In this document: piece after piece, positions 25,926 through 34,567 of the stretch | How positions within the stretch are numbered: position 1 is the stretch's first letter | How the letters are laid out: each line of letters opens with the position of its first letter | Assembly (NCBI GenBank): GCA_025449575.1 | Contig: JANWJB010000009.1 | Span: 1-35,654 of the forward strand | Source: Acidobacteriaceae bacterium | GTDB taxonomy: Bacteria; Acidobacteriota; Terriglobia; Terriglobales; Acidobacteriaceae | Reading direction: 5' to 3' | Length of the DNA: 35,654 bases | Translations under genes and position numbers: made by a program | The notes under the pieces: model-generated | Database searches by the model: none | Told to the model about the DNA's origin: nothing | What the model saw: only the letters and a program-made list of their open reading frames with translations

Positions 25926-26455
25926 TGGCTGCCTCGGCCATGCTCCTCAAATCGCTCTGGCGGCGCCGCCCGGTCGTTGTCATGACCGGCTGCCCCGCCT
26001 GCCAGAAGCTCCAACGCGTGGGGAATCAATTCCAGGATCGCGTCGAGGGAAGTCTGTGCGCCGAGCGGGCTGCCGGGAAGATTCACGATCAGCGTGGCGC
26101 CTCTGCAACCGGAGACTGCGCGGCTCAAGGGCGCAAATCGCGTATGCTTGCGGCCTTCGCTGCGCATCAACTCCGGAAAGCCGTCGAGCAGCCGGTCGCA
26201 CACTGCCCGTGTGGCCTCGGGCGTAACGTCCCTTGGAGCCACTCCCGTGCCGCCGGTGGTCACCACCAATTGCGCTCGCTCGCACTGCTGCCGAAGCGCT
26301 TCCTCAATCGCCGGCTGCTCATCCGGCACAAGAATTGGACCGGCAACGTCAAAACCGGCGGATTGCAGCCGCTCGACCACCGCCGGGCCGGAAAGATCGG
26401 GTCGCCGCCCCTCAAAGGAGGAATCGCTCACCGTAATGACCACTGCATGAAACAT
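25922..26455 (-). CDS. MogA/MoaB-family molybdenum cofactor biosynthesis protein
   Basis: VVITVSDSSFEGRRPDLSGPAVVERL, VVTTGGTGVAPRDVTPEAT, LIVNLPGSPLGAQTSLDAILELIPHALELLAG. Confidence 0.92.
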   Translation of the reverse strand: MFHAVVITVSDSSFEGRRPDLSGPAVVERLQSAGFDVAGPILVPDEQPAIEEALRQQCERAQLVVTTGGTGVAPRDVTPEATRAVCDRLLDGFPELMRSEGRKHTRFAPLSRAVSGCRGATLIVNLPGSPLGAQTSLDAILELIPHALELLAGGAAGHDNDRAAPPERFEEHGRGSH

Positions 26456-26645
26456 AAGCAGATTGTAAGGGCGACGCGTCCAAAGGCCGCCTTTTTGGCC
26501 GATGTGGCATGCCTTCCAGGGTTTGCGCGCCCGGGTAACAGCCCGGCCCCTTTAAAAAGCAAAGAATGAGAGAATAAGGGGATATTCTGGAGTTTAGCGT
26601 CAGGCGCGCGTAGCTTGGCGTGACTTACAGTCTCCGTAGTCGCCA

Positions 26646-27716
26646 ATGCCCACGACTGAAGTCCCAACCACCCCGCCCGGCAGGTCTCCGGAACCTCCTT
26701 CCCGCCGGAAACGATCGAGATATGAGGAGATGGAGCCGGATGAGCTTCTGCACCTTATCGATCAGCTGGAGGATGAGCGCTCCCGCAGCCGGCGGCGCGA
26801 AGGCATTTGGATCTCGGTCATTGCGCACATCATTCTGTTCTGGTTCCTGATTTATGGCCCGCGCTTTCTTCCCCACCAGCCGCGCGTCGTCCCCAACGAT
26901 CAGCTCCAGCAGAAGGACATGACCTTCCTCAACCTTCCACCAGACGCGCTGAAGAATATCAAACCCCGGCCGCACGCCCCGCTTTCCGACAAGAACCGCG
27001 TTGCGCGATCGCCTCACCCCACGCCGGATCGCAAGACTTTGCAGCAGCTACAATCCATGCTTCCCGCGGGACCGCCTCACCCTACCGCTCCCGCTGCTGC
27101 GCCCGCGCCGCAACAACCGGCTCCGCAGCCTCCGCGGCAGCAGGCTCAATCGCAGCCCCGGCCGGTGCAGCCAGCGCCGCCGCCGCCGATTCGTCCTGCG
27201 CAGCAGGCGCAGCTCCAGGCGCCTCAGCCGGCTCCGACCCAGCCCAACCTCAATACCGGCTCACAGACCGCCGGCGACGCCATCCAGCAGGCACTTCGGA
27301 ACGCAGCGCGCAATCCCGCTGCATCCGGCGCGTATGGCGCCAATGCCCCCTCCCAGCACCCGGCCATGAATGCCGGCGCCGACATTCTTAGCGACACCAT
27401 GGGTGTCGATTTCGGCCCTTACATGCAGCGCGTGATCGCAGACACCTATCGCGCTTGGCTGCCGATTATTCCGGAGTCCGCCCGGCCGCCGCTCAACAAG
27501 CAGGGCAAGGTCGGCGTTCGCTTCAAGATCTATCCCGATGGCAGCGTCAAGCAGATGATCCTCGAGTTCCCTTCCGGCGATGTCGCCTTGGATCGCGCCG
27601 CCTGGGGGGGAATCACCGGCGCATCTCCATACCCTCCTCTGCCCAAGGCCTTCAAGGGGCCCTATCTGGAGCTTCGCTTCGGCTTCTTCTACAACTTGAA
27701 CCCCAATCAGCAATAA
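26646..27716 (+). CDS. TonB/TolA-like energy-transducer family protein with Pro/Gln/Ala-rich spacer
   Basis: Single N-terminal TM segment (GIWISVIAHIILFWFLIYG), long P/Q/A-rich region, C-terminal VGVRFKIYPDGSVKQMILEFPSGDVALDRAAWGGITGASPYPPLPKAFKGPYLELRFGFFYN typical of TonB C-terminal-like domains. Confidence 0.82.
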   Translation: MPTTEVPTTPPGRSPEPPSRRKRSRYEEMEPDELLHLIDQLEDERSRSRRREGIWISVIAHIILFWFLIYGPRFLPHQPRVVPNDQLQQKDMTFLNLPPDALKNIKPRPHAPLSDKNRVARSPHPTPDRKTLQQLQSMLPAGPPHPTAPAAAPAPQQPAPQPPRQQAQSQPRPVQPAPPPPIRPAQQAQLQAPQPAPTQPNLNTGSQTAGDAIQQALRNAARNPAASGAYGANAPSQHPAMNAGADILSDTMGVDFGPYMQRVIADTYRAWLPIIPESARPPLNKQGKVGVRFKIYPDGSVKQMILEFPSGDVALDRAAWGGITGASPYPPLPKAFKGPYLELRFGFFYNLNPNQQ

Positions 27717-27760
27717 GCGCATTTACACTCGGCGTGAGAATGCTTTAGAAGGAAAGCAGG

Positions 27761-27895
27761 ATGCGCCCCGCCTTTGAGCTTCGCAAACGTCAGATCTACG
27801 GGCTTCTGCTGCTCGCCGCGGTGTTGCTCATCGCTGCTCTTTGCCGCGCGCCGCTGCGCGACATCTTTCCTCCCGGCTGGTGGAGAGCGTGGTAG
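27761..27895 (+). CDS. Putative 44-aa membrane peptide (below the ORF-track length cutoff)
   Basis: ATG at 27761 preceded by aaggaaagcagg (RBS-like); translation MRPAFELRKRQIYGLLLLAAVLLIAALCRAPLRDIFPPGWWRAW*, a single predicted TM helix; stop TAG 27893-27895 overlaps a candidate miaA GTG start at 27889. Confidence 0.5.
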   Translation: MRPAFELRKRQIYGLLLLAAVLLIAALCRAPLRDIFPPGWWRAW

Positions 27896-28881
27896 AGAGC
27901 TTCACCGGTGCCTCGCGTCTTTCGCCTGCGTCAAAGCAGGACTCCTCTCTGCCGCTCCTCGTCGTGCTGATGGGGCCGACCGCGAGCGGAAAGACCGCGC
28001 TTTCCATGGCCTTGGCCCGCCGATTCGAAGGCGAGATCGTCAGCTGCGACTCCGCCGCCGTCTATTGCGGCCTTGAGATTGGCGCAGCCAAGCCCTCCCG
28101 TGCGCAGCGCGTGGAAATTCCGCACCACCTGATTGATGTAGCACGTCTGCAGGAGCCCTACAGTGCGGGTGACTATGCGCGCGCGGCGCGTGCGGCCATC
28201 GCCACCATCGCCGCCCGCGGCAAACTGCCGATCGTGACTGGAGGTACGGGCCTCTACCTACGGGCGCTCCTGGAGGGGCTCTTCGCCGGTCCGCAGCGAG
28301 TGGAACCCCTGCGTCTTCGCTTGCGGGAGCGGTCGGAGCGCCGCGGAAAGCCGTGGGTGCACCGGATCCTCACCCGGCTCGATCCCGCCTCCGCCTCTCG
28401 CATCCATGCCAATGATCTGCCCAAGGTCATCCGGGCAGTCGAGGTGTCTCTTACCGGCCGCCGGCCGATGTCGGAGGCTTGGCGCGCCGGACGCGATCCG
28501 CTGACTGGCTATCGCATTCTGCGCCTCGGCCTTGATCCGGAACGCGCCCGGCTCTATGAGCGCATCAACGTCCGCGCCCGGCAAATGTTTGCCGACGGCC
28601 TGATCGAAGAAACGAGAGAGTTGCTGGCACACTCCGGCTCCGTCGCCGCAGATGTCCCTGCACCGCTGAACTCGCTCGGCTACCGGCAGGCGGTCCAGCA
28701 CCTACGCGGCCTACTCACGCTAGAGCAAGCCGTCGCCGCCGCGAGCCAGGGCCATCGCAACTATGCCAAGCGGCAGATTACCTGGTTCCGCCGCGAGCCC
28801 GCTGTGCATTGGCTGCGCGGCTTCGGCGATGATCCTGACATTCAAGCCCGGGCCGCGAGCCTGATCGCGGAGAAGGCTTGA
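27889..28881 (+). CDS. miaA: tRNA dimethylallyltransferase
   Basis: VVLMGPTASGKTALSMALARRF, SCDSAAVYCGLEIGAAKPS, PHHLIDV, VTGGTGLYLRALLEGL, AKRQITWFRRE. ORF track starts at TTG 27841; GTG 27880 or 27889 are more plausible starts. Confidence 0.93.
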   Translation: MVESFTGASRLSPASKQDSSLPLLVVLMGPTASGKTALSMALARRFEGEIVSCDSAAVYCGLEIGAAKPSRAQRVEIPHHLIDVARLQEPYSAGDYARAARAAIATIAARGKLPIVTGGTGLYLRALLEGLFAGPQRVEPLRLRLRERSERRGKPWVHRILTRLDPASASRIHANDLPKVIRAVEVSLTGRRPMSEAWRAGRDPLTGYRILRLGLDPERARLYERINVRARQMFADGLIEETRELLAHSGSVAADVPAPLNSLGYRQAVQHLRGLLTLEQAVAAASQGHRNYAKRQITWFRREPAVHWLRGFGDDPDIQARAASLIAEKA

Positions 28882-28893
28882 TCGCGGAGAAGG
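28862..28893 (+). repeat. Tandem 15-bp direct repeat, period 17, at the miaA stop codon
   Basis: tgatcgcggagaagg (28862-28876) and again at 28879-28893; the second copy contains the miaA TGA stop. Confidence 0.85.
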
Positions 28894-29064
28894 AACGAAA
28901 GCCGCATCGGCTACGTTGTAGCCTCTTGATATCGGCATCCCCCAGGGGCTTCTTCTCCTCCGCTCGTCGCCGCATAGCGCGGGCGGTAGCAAGCGCCTCG
29001 AATGACGCCAGGCGAGCGCCTGGAATATTCTGGTTGAGAACGGCGCAGGATCTGACGGGACACT

Positions 29065-29718
29065 ATGTTTTTTGCAGATCGATTCGAAGCGGGGCGGCTG
29101 CTTGCGGCTCTGCTAGGGGAATATGCGGGAGACCGCGAGGCAATCGTGTTGGCGCTGCCGCGTGGCGGCGTTCCCGTAGGCTTCGAAATCGCGGCCGCGC
29201 TGCGTCTTCCTCTGGATGTTTTGGTGGTGCGCAAGCTGGGCGTTCCCGGCCAGCCGGAGCTGGCGCTGGGCGCCATCGCCTCCGGCGGTATTCGCTTCAT
29301 CAACCAAGACGTGGTGGAGGCTTTCTGTCTCTCGTCAGAGTCCATTGAGAGAATCGCCGCGGCGGAGGAAGCAGAGCTGGAGCGCCGCGAGCGCGAGTAC
29401 CGCGGGTCGCGGCTCGCGCTTGACCCGAAAGGCCGCACCGTCATTCTGGCTGACGACGGGCTGGCTACCGGCTCGTCCATGCGGGCCGCCGCGCAAGCCC
29501 TGCGCCTTCGCCGGCCGGCGAAAATAATCGCCGCGCTCCCGGTAGGTTCGCCGGAGGCCTGTGCCGCCCTCTCCCTCGAGGTAGACAGCTTGGTTTGCCT
29601 CAATTGCCCAGACAGATTTCAGGCTGTCGGCCAATGGTATGAGCGATTCGACCAAGTCGCCGATACGGACGTGCAGCAGCTCTTGCGGCGCTCCGCTGAC
29701 CTACTGCCGGTCTGCTAG
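29065..29718 (+). CDS. Phosphoribosyltransferase domain protein
   Basis: ALPRGGVPVGFEIAAAL, LDVLVVRKLGVPGQPELALGAIASGG, VILADDGLATGSSMRAAAQAL (PRPP-loop-like). Confidence 0.9.
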   Translation: MFFADRFEAGRLLAALLGEYAGDREAIVLALPRGGVPVGFEIAAALRLPLDVLVVRKLGVPGQPELALGAIASGGIRFINQDVVEAFCLSSESIERIAAAEEAELERREREYRGSRLALDPKGRTVILADDGLATGSSMRAAAQALRLRRPAKIIAALPVGSPEACAALSLEVDSLVCLNCPDRFQAVGQWYERFDQVADTDVQQLLRRSADLLPVC

Positions 29719-29722
29719 AGCC

Positions 29723-29808
29723 GATTCACGATAGGTGTACGCCGAGGCACATCCACCCTACGCGGCTTTTCCGTTCAGAACTACGGTGGCGCATAGCAAT
29801 CGTGAATC
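29723..29808. repeat. Long-spaced inverted repeat between convergent PRTase and ndk genes
   Basis: gattcacgat (29723-29732) and atcgtgaatc (29799-29808), perfect 10 bp arms. Confidence 0.55.
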
Positions 29809-29832
29809 CGCTCGAACGGATGTGAATAGGTC

Positions 29833-30249
29833 CTAAATCAGTTCGTGACCGGCAAAGAAGTAGCCTATCTCGAAGGCTGCCGTCTCTTCTCCATCTGAGC
29901 CGTGAATGGCATTCTCCTCAATCGAGCGCGCGAACTTCTTGCGGATAGTTCCCGGCTCGGCATCGGCCGGGTTGGTGGCTCCCATCGCCTTGCGCAGATC
30001 CGCAATGGCGTTCTCCTTCTCCAGCACCATGGCCACAATGGAACCCGAGGACATGAATGTGGTCAGCGAATCGAAAAACGGCCGCTTCGCGTGGACCGCA
30101 TAGAAGCCCTGTGCCTGGGGCTTGGAAAGCACCATCTTCTTAATCGCGACAATCGTAAAACCGGCCTTCTGAAGCTCGGCAAGAATAGCGGCGGTCTGGC
30201 CCGCGCGGACGGCGTCGGGCTTGAGGATGCTGAAGGTTCGCTGCGCCAA
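29833..30249 (-). CDS. ndk: Nucleoside diphosphate kinase
   Basis: [56 protein letters not shown]. Confidence 0.97.
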   Translation of the reverse strand: MAQRTFSILKPDAVRAGQTAAILAELQKAGFTIVAIKKMVLSKPQAQGFYAVHAKRPFFDSLTTFMSSGSIVAMVLEKENAIADLRKAMGATNPADAEPGTIRKKFARSIEENAIHGSDGEETAAFEIGYFFAGHELI

Positions 30250-30309
30250 TGGATCGTTCTCCTAAAAATGTGGTTAGTTCCAGTGTATTGCAGGCCTGCA
30301 GCGGCGTGA

Positions 30310-30690
30310 TTACCAGACCGCTCGCGGATAGTGTTTCCTGATCTCCTGATCGGCGGAAACCAGAGGCGCAAGCCCGTTGGCTTTCGCCTGCGCCACGATG
30401 GTTCGGTCAAAAGGATCCCGCGTCCACTTCTCGTCGAGAACCACATCGGCAACGCGCGGAAAGGCGAGGTCGCAGACCCGCACTCCTGCCTCAAGCCCAA
30501 CCTTGAGCAAGATGGCGCGCGCGGGAAGCCTGATTCGGTGTGCCTCATAGAGGTATTCCAACTCGACGAGCACCATCGGCGAAATCAGCAGATCGGCCCT
30601 CTCCAGTCGGCGCTGTGCTTTTGGAGCAATCCGCGCGCGATCGCCCTGAGCCAGCCACACCACGACGTTGGTGTCGAGGTAGGCGATCAC
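30310..30690 (-). CDS. PIN-domain toxin, VapC-like
   Basis: VIAYLDTNVVVWLAQGD, LLISPMVLVELEYLYEAHRI, WTRDPFDRTIVAQAKANGLAPLVSADQEIRKHY. GTG at 30690 overlaps the upstream stop (GTGA), more likely than the ORF-track start 30714. Confidence 0.9.
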   Translation of the reverse strand: MIAYLDTNVVVWLAQGDRARIAPKAQRRLERADLLISPMVLVELEYLYEAHRIRLPARAILLKVGLEAGVRVCDLAFPRVADVVLDEKWTRDPFDRTIVAQAKANGLAPLVSADQEIRKHYPRAVW

Positions 30691-30932
30691 AAGTCGGACC
30701 AGTCCCGCTCCCACGCGCGTGTCATCTCCTCCAGCAGGGAGGAATCCTTCTGACCCTTACCGGAGTTGACGACTTTCAACGGAGTGAGCCTGGCAAGGCG
30801 CCCAGCAGGCTTATTCTCCGGCGCGATTTGGAACCTGCGTCCTCTGTAAGTGACCCAGATCTCGCTGCCGTTCAGCGCTTCATCGACCAAGGCGAAGATG
30901 TTTTGCCGAAATCGGGTGATGGAGACTTCCAT
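30687..30932 (-). CDS. Antitoxin, Phd/YefM-like
   Basis: MEVSITRFRQNIFALVDEALNGSEIWVTYRGRRFQIAP, immediately upstream of and overlapping the PIN toxin gene. ATG at 30930-30932 preferred over 31118. Confidence 0.82.
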   Translation of the reverse strand: MEVSITRFRQNIFALVDEALNGSEIWVTYRGRRFQIAPENKPAGRLARLTPLKVVNSGKGQKDSSLLEEMTRAWERDWSDL

Positions 30933-30944
30933 GTCCCGCCTCCA

Positions 30945-30975
30945 ATGTACATACTGTGGTGTACGGCATGTACAT
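30945..30975. promoter_or_regulatory. Candidate operator upstream of the toxin-antitoxin operon
   Basis: Two perfect palindromes atgtacat at 30945-30952 and 30968-30975 with a third gtgtac at 30959-30964, just upstream of the antitoxin ATG. Confidence 0.5.
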
Positions 30976-31056
30976 AGACAAGGACAATGGACCGGGGGGA
31001 GCCTCATGTCGGGCTCAGAATAGGACGGAGCCCGGCTGATTCTCCCGGGAGTTGTC

Positions 31057-31932
31057 CTAGGCTTTTCCGATCGCCTGCGCGAGCGTTTCGCCGATGGCGG
31101 CCGGGGATTGCACAACACGGATGCCCGCTGCGGCGAGCGCCTTCATCTTGTCCGCTGCCGTTCCCTGGCCTCCGGAGATGATCGCTCCGGCATGGCCCAT
31201 GCGCCGTCCCGGAGGCGCCGTCTGCCCGGCAATGAAGCCGACCACCGGCTTTTTCACATGCTGCTTGATGTAGGCGGCCGCCGCTTCCTCCGCGGTGCCC
31301 CCAATCTCGCCGATCAGAATGATCGATTCCGTCTCCGGATCGTCATTGAGCAGCTTGAGCGCATCCACATGCGTGGTGCCGACGATCGGATCGCCGCCAA
31401 TGCCGATGGCGGTTGATTGCCCGATGCCGCGCTGCGTGAGCTGGTAGACGGCCTCATAGGTCAGCGTGCCCGAGCGGGAGATGATGCCCACGTTGCCCTG
31501 CTTGTGGATCCGGCCGGGCATGATTCCAACCTTGGCTTTGCCGGGCGAGATCACCCCCGGGCAATTGGGGCCGATCAGCCGCGACTTCGACCGCCGCAGG
31601 ACGCTCCACACCTTCACCATGTCGTTGACCGGGATGCCCTCTGTGATGCAAACGATAAGCGACAGCCCGGCATCTTCGGCCTCCAGGATGGCGTCGGCGG
31701 CGAACGGCGGCGGCACGAAGATCGCCGTCACATTGGCGCCTGTCTTCTCAACTCCTTCCGCCATGGTGTTGAATACCGGCCAGCCCTCGTGCGTGGTTCC
31801 GCCCTTGCCCGGCGTGACGCCGCCCACCACGTTGGTGCCATACTCTGCGCAGCCCTTGGCATGAAAGGCGCCTTCTTTGCCTGTGATTCCCTGCACGATC
31901 AGCCGCGTATTCTTATCCACCAAAACAGACAT
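31057..31932 (-). CDS. sucD: Succinyl-CoA synthetase alpha subunit
   Basis: [88 protein letters not shown]. Confidence 0.98.
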   Translation of the reverse strand: MSVLVDKNTRLIVQGITGKEGAFHAKGCAEYGTNVVGGVTPGKGGTTHEGWPVFNTMAEGVEKTGANVTAIFVPPPFAADAILEAEDAGLSLIVCITEGIPVNDMVKVWSVLRRSKSRLIGPNCPGVISPGKAKVGIMPGRIHKQGNVGIISRSGTLTYEAVYQLTQRGIGQSTAIGIGGDPIVGTTHVDALKLLNDDPETESIILIGEIGGTAEEAAAAYIKQHVKKPVVGFIAGQTAPPGRRMGHAGAIISGGQGTAADKMKALAAAGIRVVQSPAAIGETLAQAIGKA

Positions 31933-32098
31933 GGTTTCGTCCCCAGTTCCTTGTTGTTGGTCCCTAGCTGCTTAAGCGAAATGCCGCTGGAACCGATTCG
32001 GCATTCACCGGCGGCAAAGTCCGCTTTCGCGATTCGATCCTGGCTTCCCGTCCCATGCTCCGGCCCCGCACGCCAACCGCCCCGAAGCTCGGGACCGT

Positions 32099-33283
32099 TC
32101 AGCGACTTGCTGTTGCTGCCGCTGCCTTCACGGCCTTCTGCGCCGCGTCCTGCATGGTTTCGCCAATGATGAAATTCAGCCCCGAGTTCTTCAGGATCTC
32201 CCTGCCTTGCTCGACGTTGGTTCCTTCCAGCCGCAGCACCACCGGAACCTTCACGTTGGTCTTCCGGGCCGCTTCCACCACCCCGGTCGCCAGCGTATCC
32301 ACGCGCAAGATGCCGCCAAAGATGTTGATGAAGACGGCCTGTACGTTGCGGTCGGAGAGCAGAATCTCGAAGGCGTGCTCAATCTGCTGTTGGCTGGCTC
32401 CGCCGCCAACATCCAGAAAGTTGGCCGGCGAGCCGCCCGCATATTGAATGATGTCCATGGTCGCCATGGCCAGCCCTGCGCCATTCACCATGCAGGCGAT
32501 GTTGCCGTCGAGCTTGATGTAGTTCAGCGCATATTTTGACGCCTCGACTTCCAGCGGGTCTTCTTCCGTGATGTCGCGCAGCTCTTTTAGATCCTTGTGA
32601 CGGAAGATCGCGTTATCGTCGAAGTTGATCTTGCAATCGAGCGCCAGCAGCCGGTCATCCTTGGTAGTGATAAACGGATTGATCTCCAGCAGTGAGGCGT
32701 CGGTTTCCACGAAGGCCCGGTAGATGCCGCTCATGAACCGGACCGCATCGTTAATCTGCGTCGGCTTGAGTCCCAGCGCAAACGCCAGCTTGCGCGCCTG
32801 ATAAGGCTGGAAGCCAATGCAGGGCTCGATATAGGTCTTCACGATGGCCTTCGGATCCTTGGCCGCGACCTCTTCGATCTCCATGCCGCCCGCTTGCGAG
32901 GCCATGAACACCAGCTCCGCCGCCGCGCGGTCCAGCACGATGCCCAGATAAAGCTCGCGATCGATGGCCGCCGTCTCCTCGATCAGCAACCGCTGTACCT
33001 TCTGCCCCTGCGGCCCCGTCTGATGCGTGACAAGTTGCATGCCAAGAATCTGCTTGGCGTACTCCTCGGCCTCGGCAATAGTCTTCGCCACCTTCACGCC
33101 GCCGCCCTTGCCGCGGCCTCCAGCATGAATCTGCGCTTTGACCACCACGCCTTTCGCGCCGTTGCTAAAGAGCCGCTTGGCCACGTCGACCGCTTCTTCG
33201 AGCGTGTTGGCCACTTCACCCCGGGGAACGTCCACACCACGCTTCGCCAGGATGTCCTTCGCCTGATATTCGTGAATTTTCAT
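32099..33283 (-). CDS. sucC: Succinyl-CoA synthetase beta subunit
   Basis: MKIHEYQAKDILAKRGVDVPRG, VVKAQIHAGGRGKGGGVK, GNIACMVNGAGLAMATMDIIQYAGGSPANFLDVGGGA, INIFGGI. Confidence 0.98.
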   Translation of the reverse strand: MKIHEYQAKDILAKRGVDVPRGEVANTLEEAVDVAKRLFSNGAKGVVVKAQIHAGGRGKGGGVKVAKTIAEAEEYAKQILGMQLVTHQTGPQGQKVQRLLIEETAAIDRELYLGIVLDRAAAELVFMASQAGGMEIEEVAAKDPKAIVKTYIEPCIGFQPYQARKLAFALGLKPTQINDAVRFMSGIYRAFVETDASLLEINPFITTKDDRLLALDCKINFDDNAIFRHKDLKELRDITEEDPLEVEASKYALNYIKLDGNIACMVNGAGLAMATMDIIQYAGGSPANFLDVGGGASQQQIEHAFEILLSDRNVQAVFINIFGGILRVDTLATGVVEAARKTNVKVPVVLRLEGTNVEQGREILKNSGLNFIIGETMQDAAQKAVKAAAATASR

Positions 33284-33418
33284 AGATTAGTTCGCTTACG
33301 ACCGGCGTTCGGCGCCGTCACCGGCGCTTGGAAGTGATTGCCCGAGCGGAAGTTCCATAGTAAATTCCAGGGGGACGAGCCGTCCAGTTGAGGTGCGGTC
33401 CGGGGCCCTTTCTTTCTT

Positions 33419-34450
33419 ATGTCCAATCTTCGCGCGCTCCTAAAACAATTGGTGGAAGAAGGCGGCGCCTTGACGGAAGAGCAAGGCGCCGCCGCCGTCC
33501 GCGAGATGCTGGAAGGTGAAGCCAGCGACATTGAGATTGCCGCGCTGCTGACGGGAATCTCCGCGCGCGGAGCCTCCGTCGAGGAGCTGACCGGCTTTGT
33601 CCGCGCCATGCGCGAGCTCTGCCGTCCCATTCCTCTCACCGATGAGGAGCGCGCCCAGCTTGTGGATACCTGCGGCACTGGCGGCGACGATCGCGGGACC
33701 TTCAACATCTCCACCGGAGCAGCGCTGGTCGCCGCGGCGGCCGGAGCCAAAGTCGCCAAGCATGGCAACCGCGGCGTGACCTCCAAGTGCGGCTCCGCCG
33801 ATGTGCTGGAAGCGATGGGCATCGCAGTGGAATTGGAGCCGGAGGCCGCCGCCCGATGCCTGCGCCAAACGGGATTCATGTTTCTCTACGCTCCGCTGCT
33901 GCATCCTGCGATGAAACGTGTGCAGCCGGTGCGTAAGGCCCTGGGCTTTCGTTCCATTTTCAACCTGGCCGGTCCGCTCACCAACCCGGCGGGGGCGCGC
34001 GCACAGTTGATGGGGGTTTTCGCCGCAGCCCGGGTCAGCATCATTTCTGAAGCCATGGTGAGGCTAGGCATGCGCCACGCCATGGTCGTCCGGGGCGCCG
34101 ACGGCGTGGATGAGCTCACGTTGCATGGCGTCAGTGAGGTCGCTGAGGTGCGGGACCATCGCGTGCGCCTTTTTCAGCTGGATGCGGCCGCCGCCGGCCT
34201 GGCTCCTGCTCCGCTGTCGGCAATTGCCGGCGGCGACGCCCGCGCCAGCGCGAGCATTCTGGAAGCGGTGCTTAAGGGCGAACGCAGTGCGCGCCGGGAT
34301 GTGGTCCTCTTGAATGCCGCCGCCGCGCTGATCGTTGCCGGCCTCGCCACCGATTTTCCCGCCGGCGTCAGCTTGGCCGCCGAGGCCGTCGATTCCGGCG
34401 CCGGTGCTCGCCTGCTGGCGCGGCTGCGGGAGTTCAAGCAGGCCGGGTGA
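33419..34450 (+). CDS. trpD: Anthranilate phosphoribosyltransferase
   Basis: LVDTCGTGGDDRGTFNISTGAALVAAAAGAKVAKHGNRGVTSKCGSADVLEAMG, FNLAGPLTNPAGARAQLMGVF. Confidence 0.97.
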   Translation: MSNLRALLKQLVEEGGALTEEQGAAAVREMLEGEASDIEIAALLTGISARGASVEELTGFVRAMRELCRPIPLTDEERAQLVDTCGTGGDDRGTFNISTGAALVAAAAGAKVAKHGNRGVTSKCGSADVLEAMGIAVELEPEAAARCLRQTGFMFLYAPLLHPAMKRVQPVRKALGFRSIFNLAGPLTNPAGARAQLMGVFAAARVSIISEAMVRLGMRHAMVVRGADGVDELTLHGVSEVAEVRDHRVRLFQLDAAAAGLAPAPLSAIAGGDARASASILEAVLKGERSARRDVVLLNAAAALIVAGLATDFPAGVSLAAEAVDSGAGARLLARLREFKQAG

Positions 34451-34455
34451 GATCT

Positions 34456-34567
34456 CCTGGAGCATTTCTGGTTACGGTGTCCACCGAGCGCTGCGCTGCT
34501 TTTCTTGGTAAAAAGCTGCGCTTGTGCAAGCTGTTCCGGGAAACACCTACAGGAGAAATGTTCTAGG
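34456..34567. repeat. Nested imperfect inverted repeat between convergent trpD and O-methyltransferase genes
   Basis: Outer arms cctggagcatttct (34456-34469) / agaaatgttctagg (34554-34567), 14 bp with only two G-T pairs; inner arms gcgctgctttt (34493-34503) / aaaagctgcgc (34511-34521), one mismatch; intermediate ggtgtcc / ggaaacacc also pairs partially. Confidence 0.65.

Noticed and set aside
25925-26569. 214-aa plus-strand ORF
   Set aside because: Antisense to the MogA/MoaB-like gene, which has clear family motifs.
27090-27250. Possible tandem repeat in the Pro/Gln-rich region
   Set aside because: Low-complexity coding sequence typical of TonB spacers, not a regular DNA repeat.
26807-27391. 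194-aa and 122-aa alternate-frame ORFs in the TonB-like gene
   Set aside because: Arg/Ala/Ser-rich products arising from the GC-rich Pro/Gln repeat-like spacer; frame artefacts.
31417-32169. 250-aa plus-strand ORF opposite sucD
   Set aside because: Antisense shadow of sucD; no homology features.
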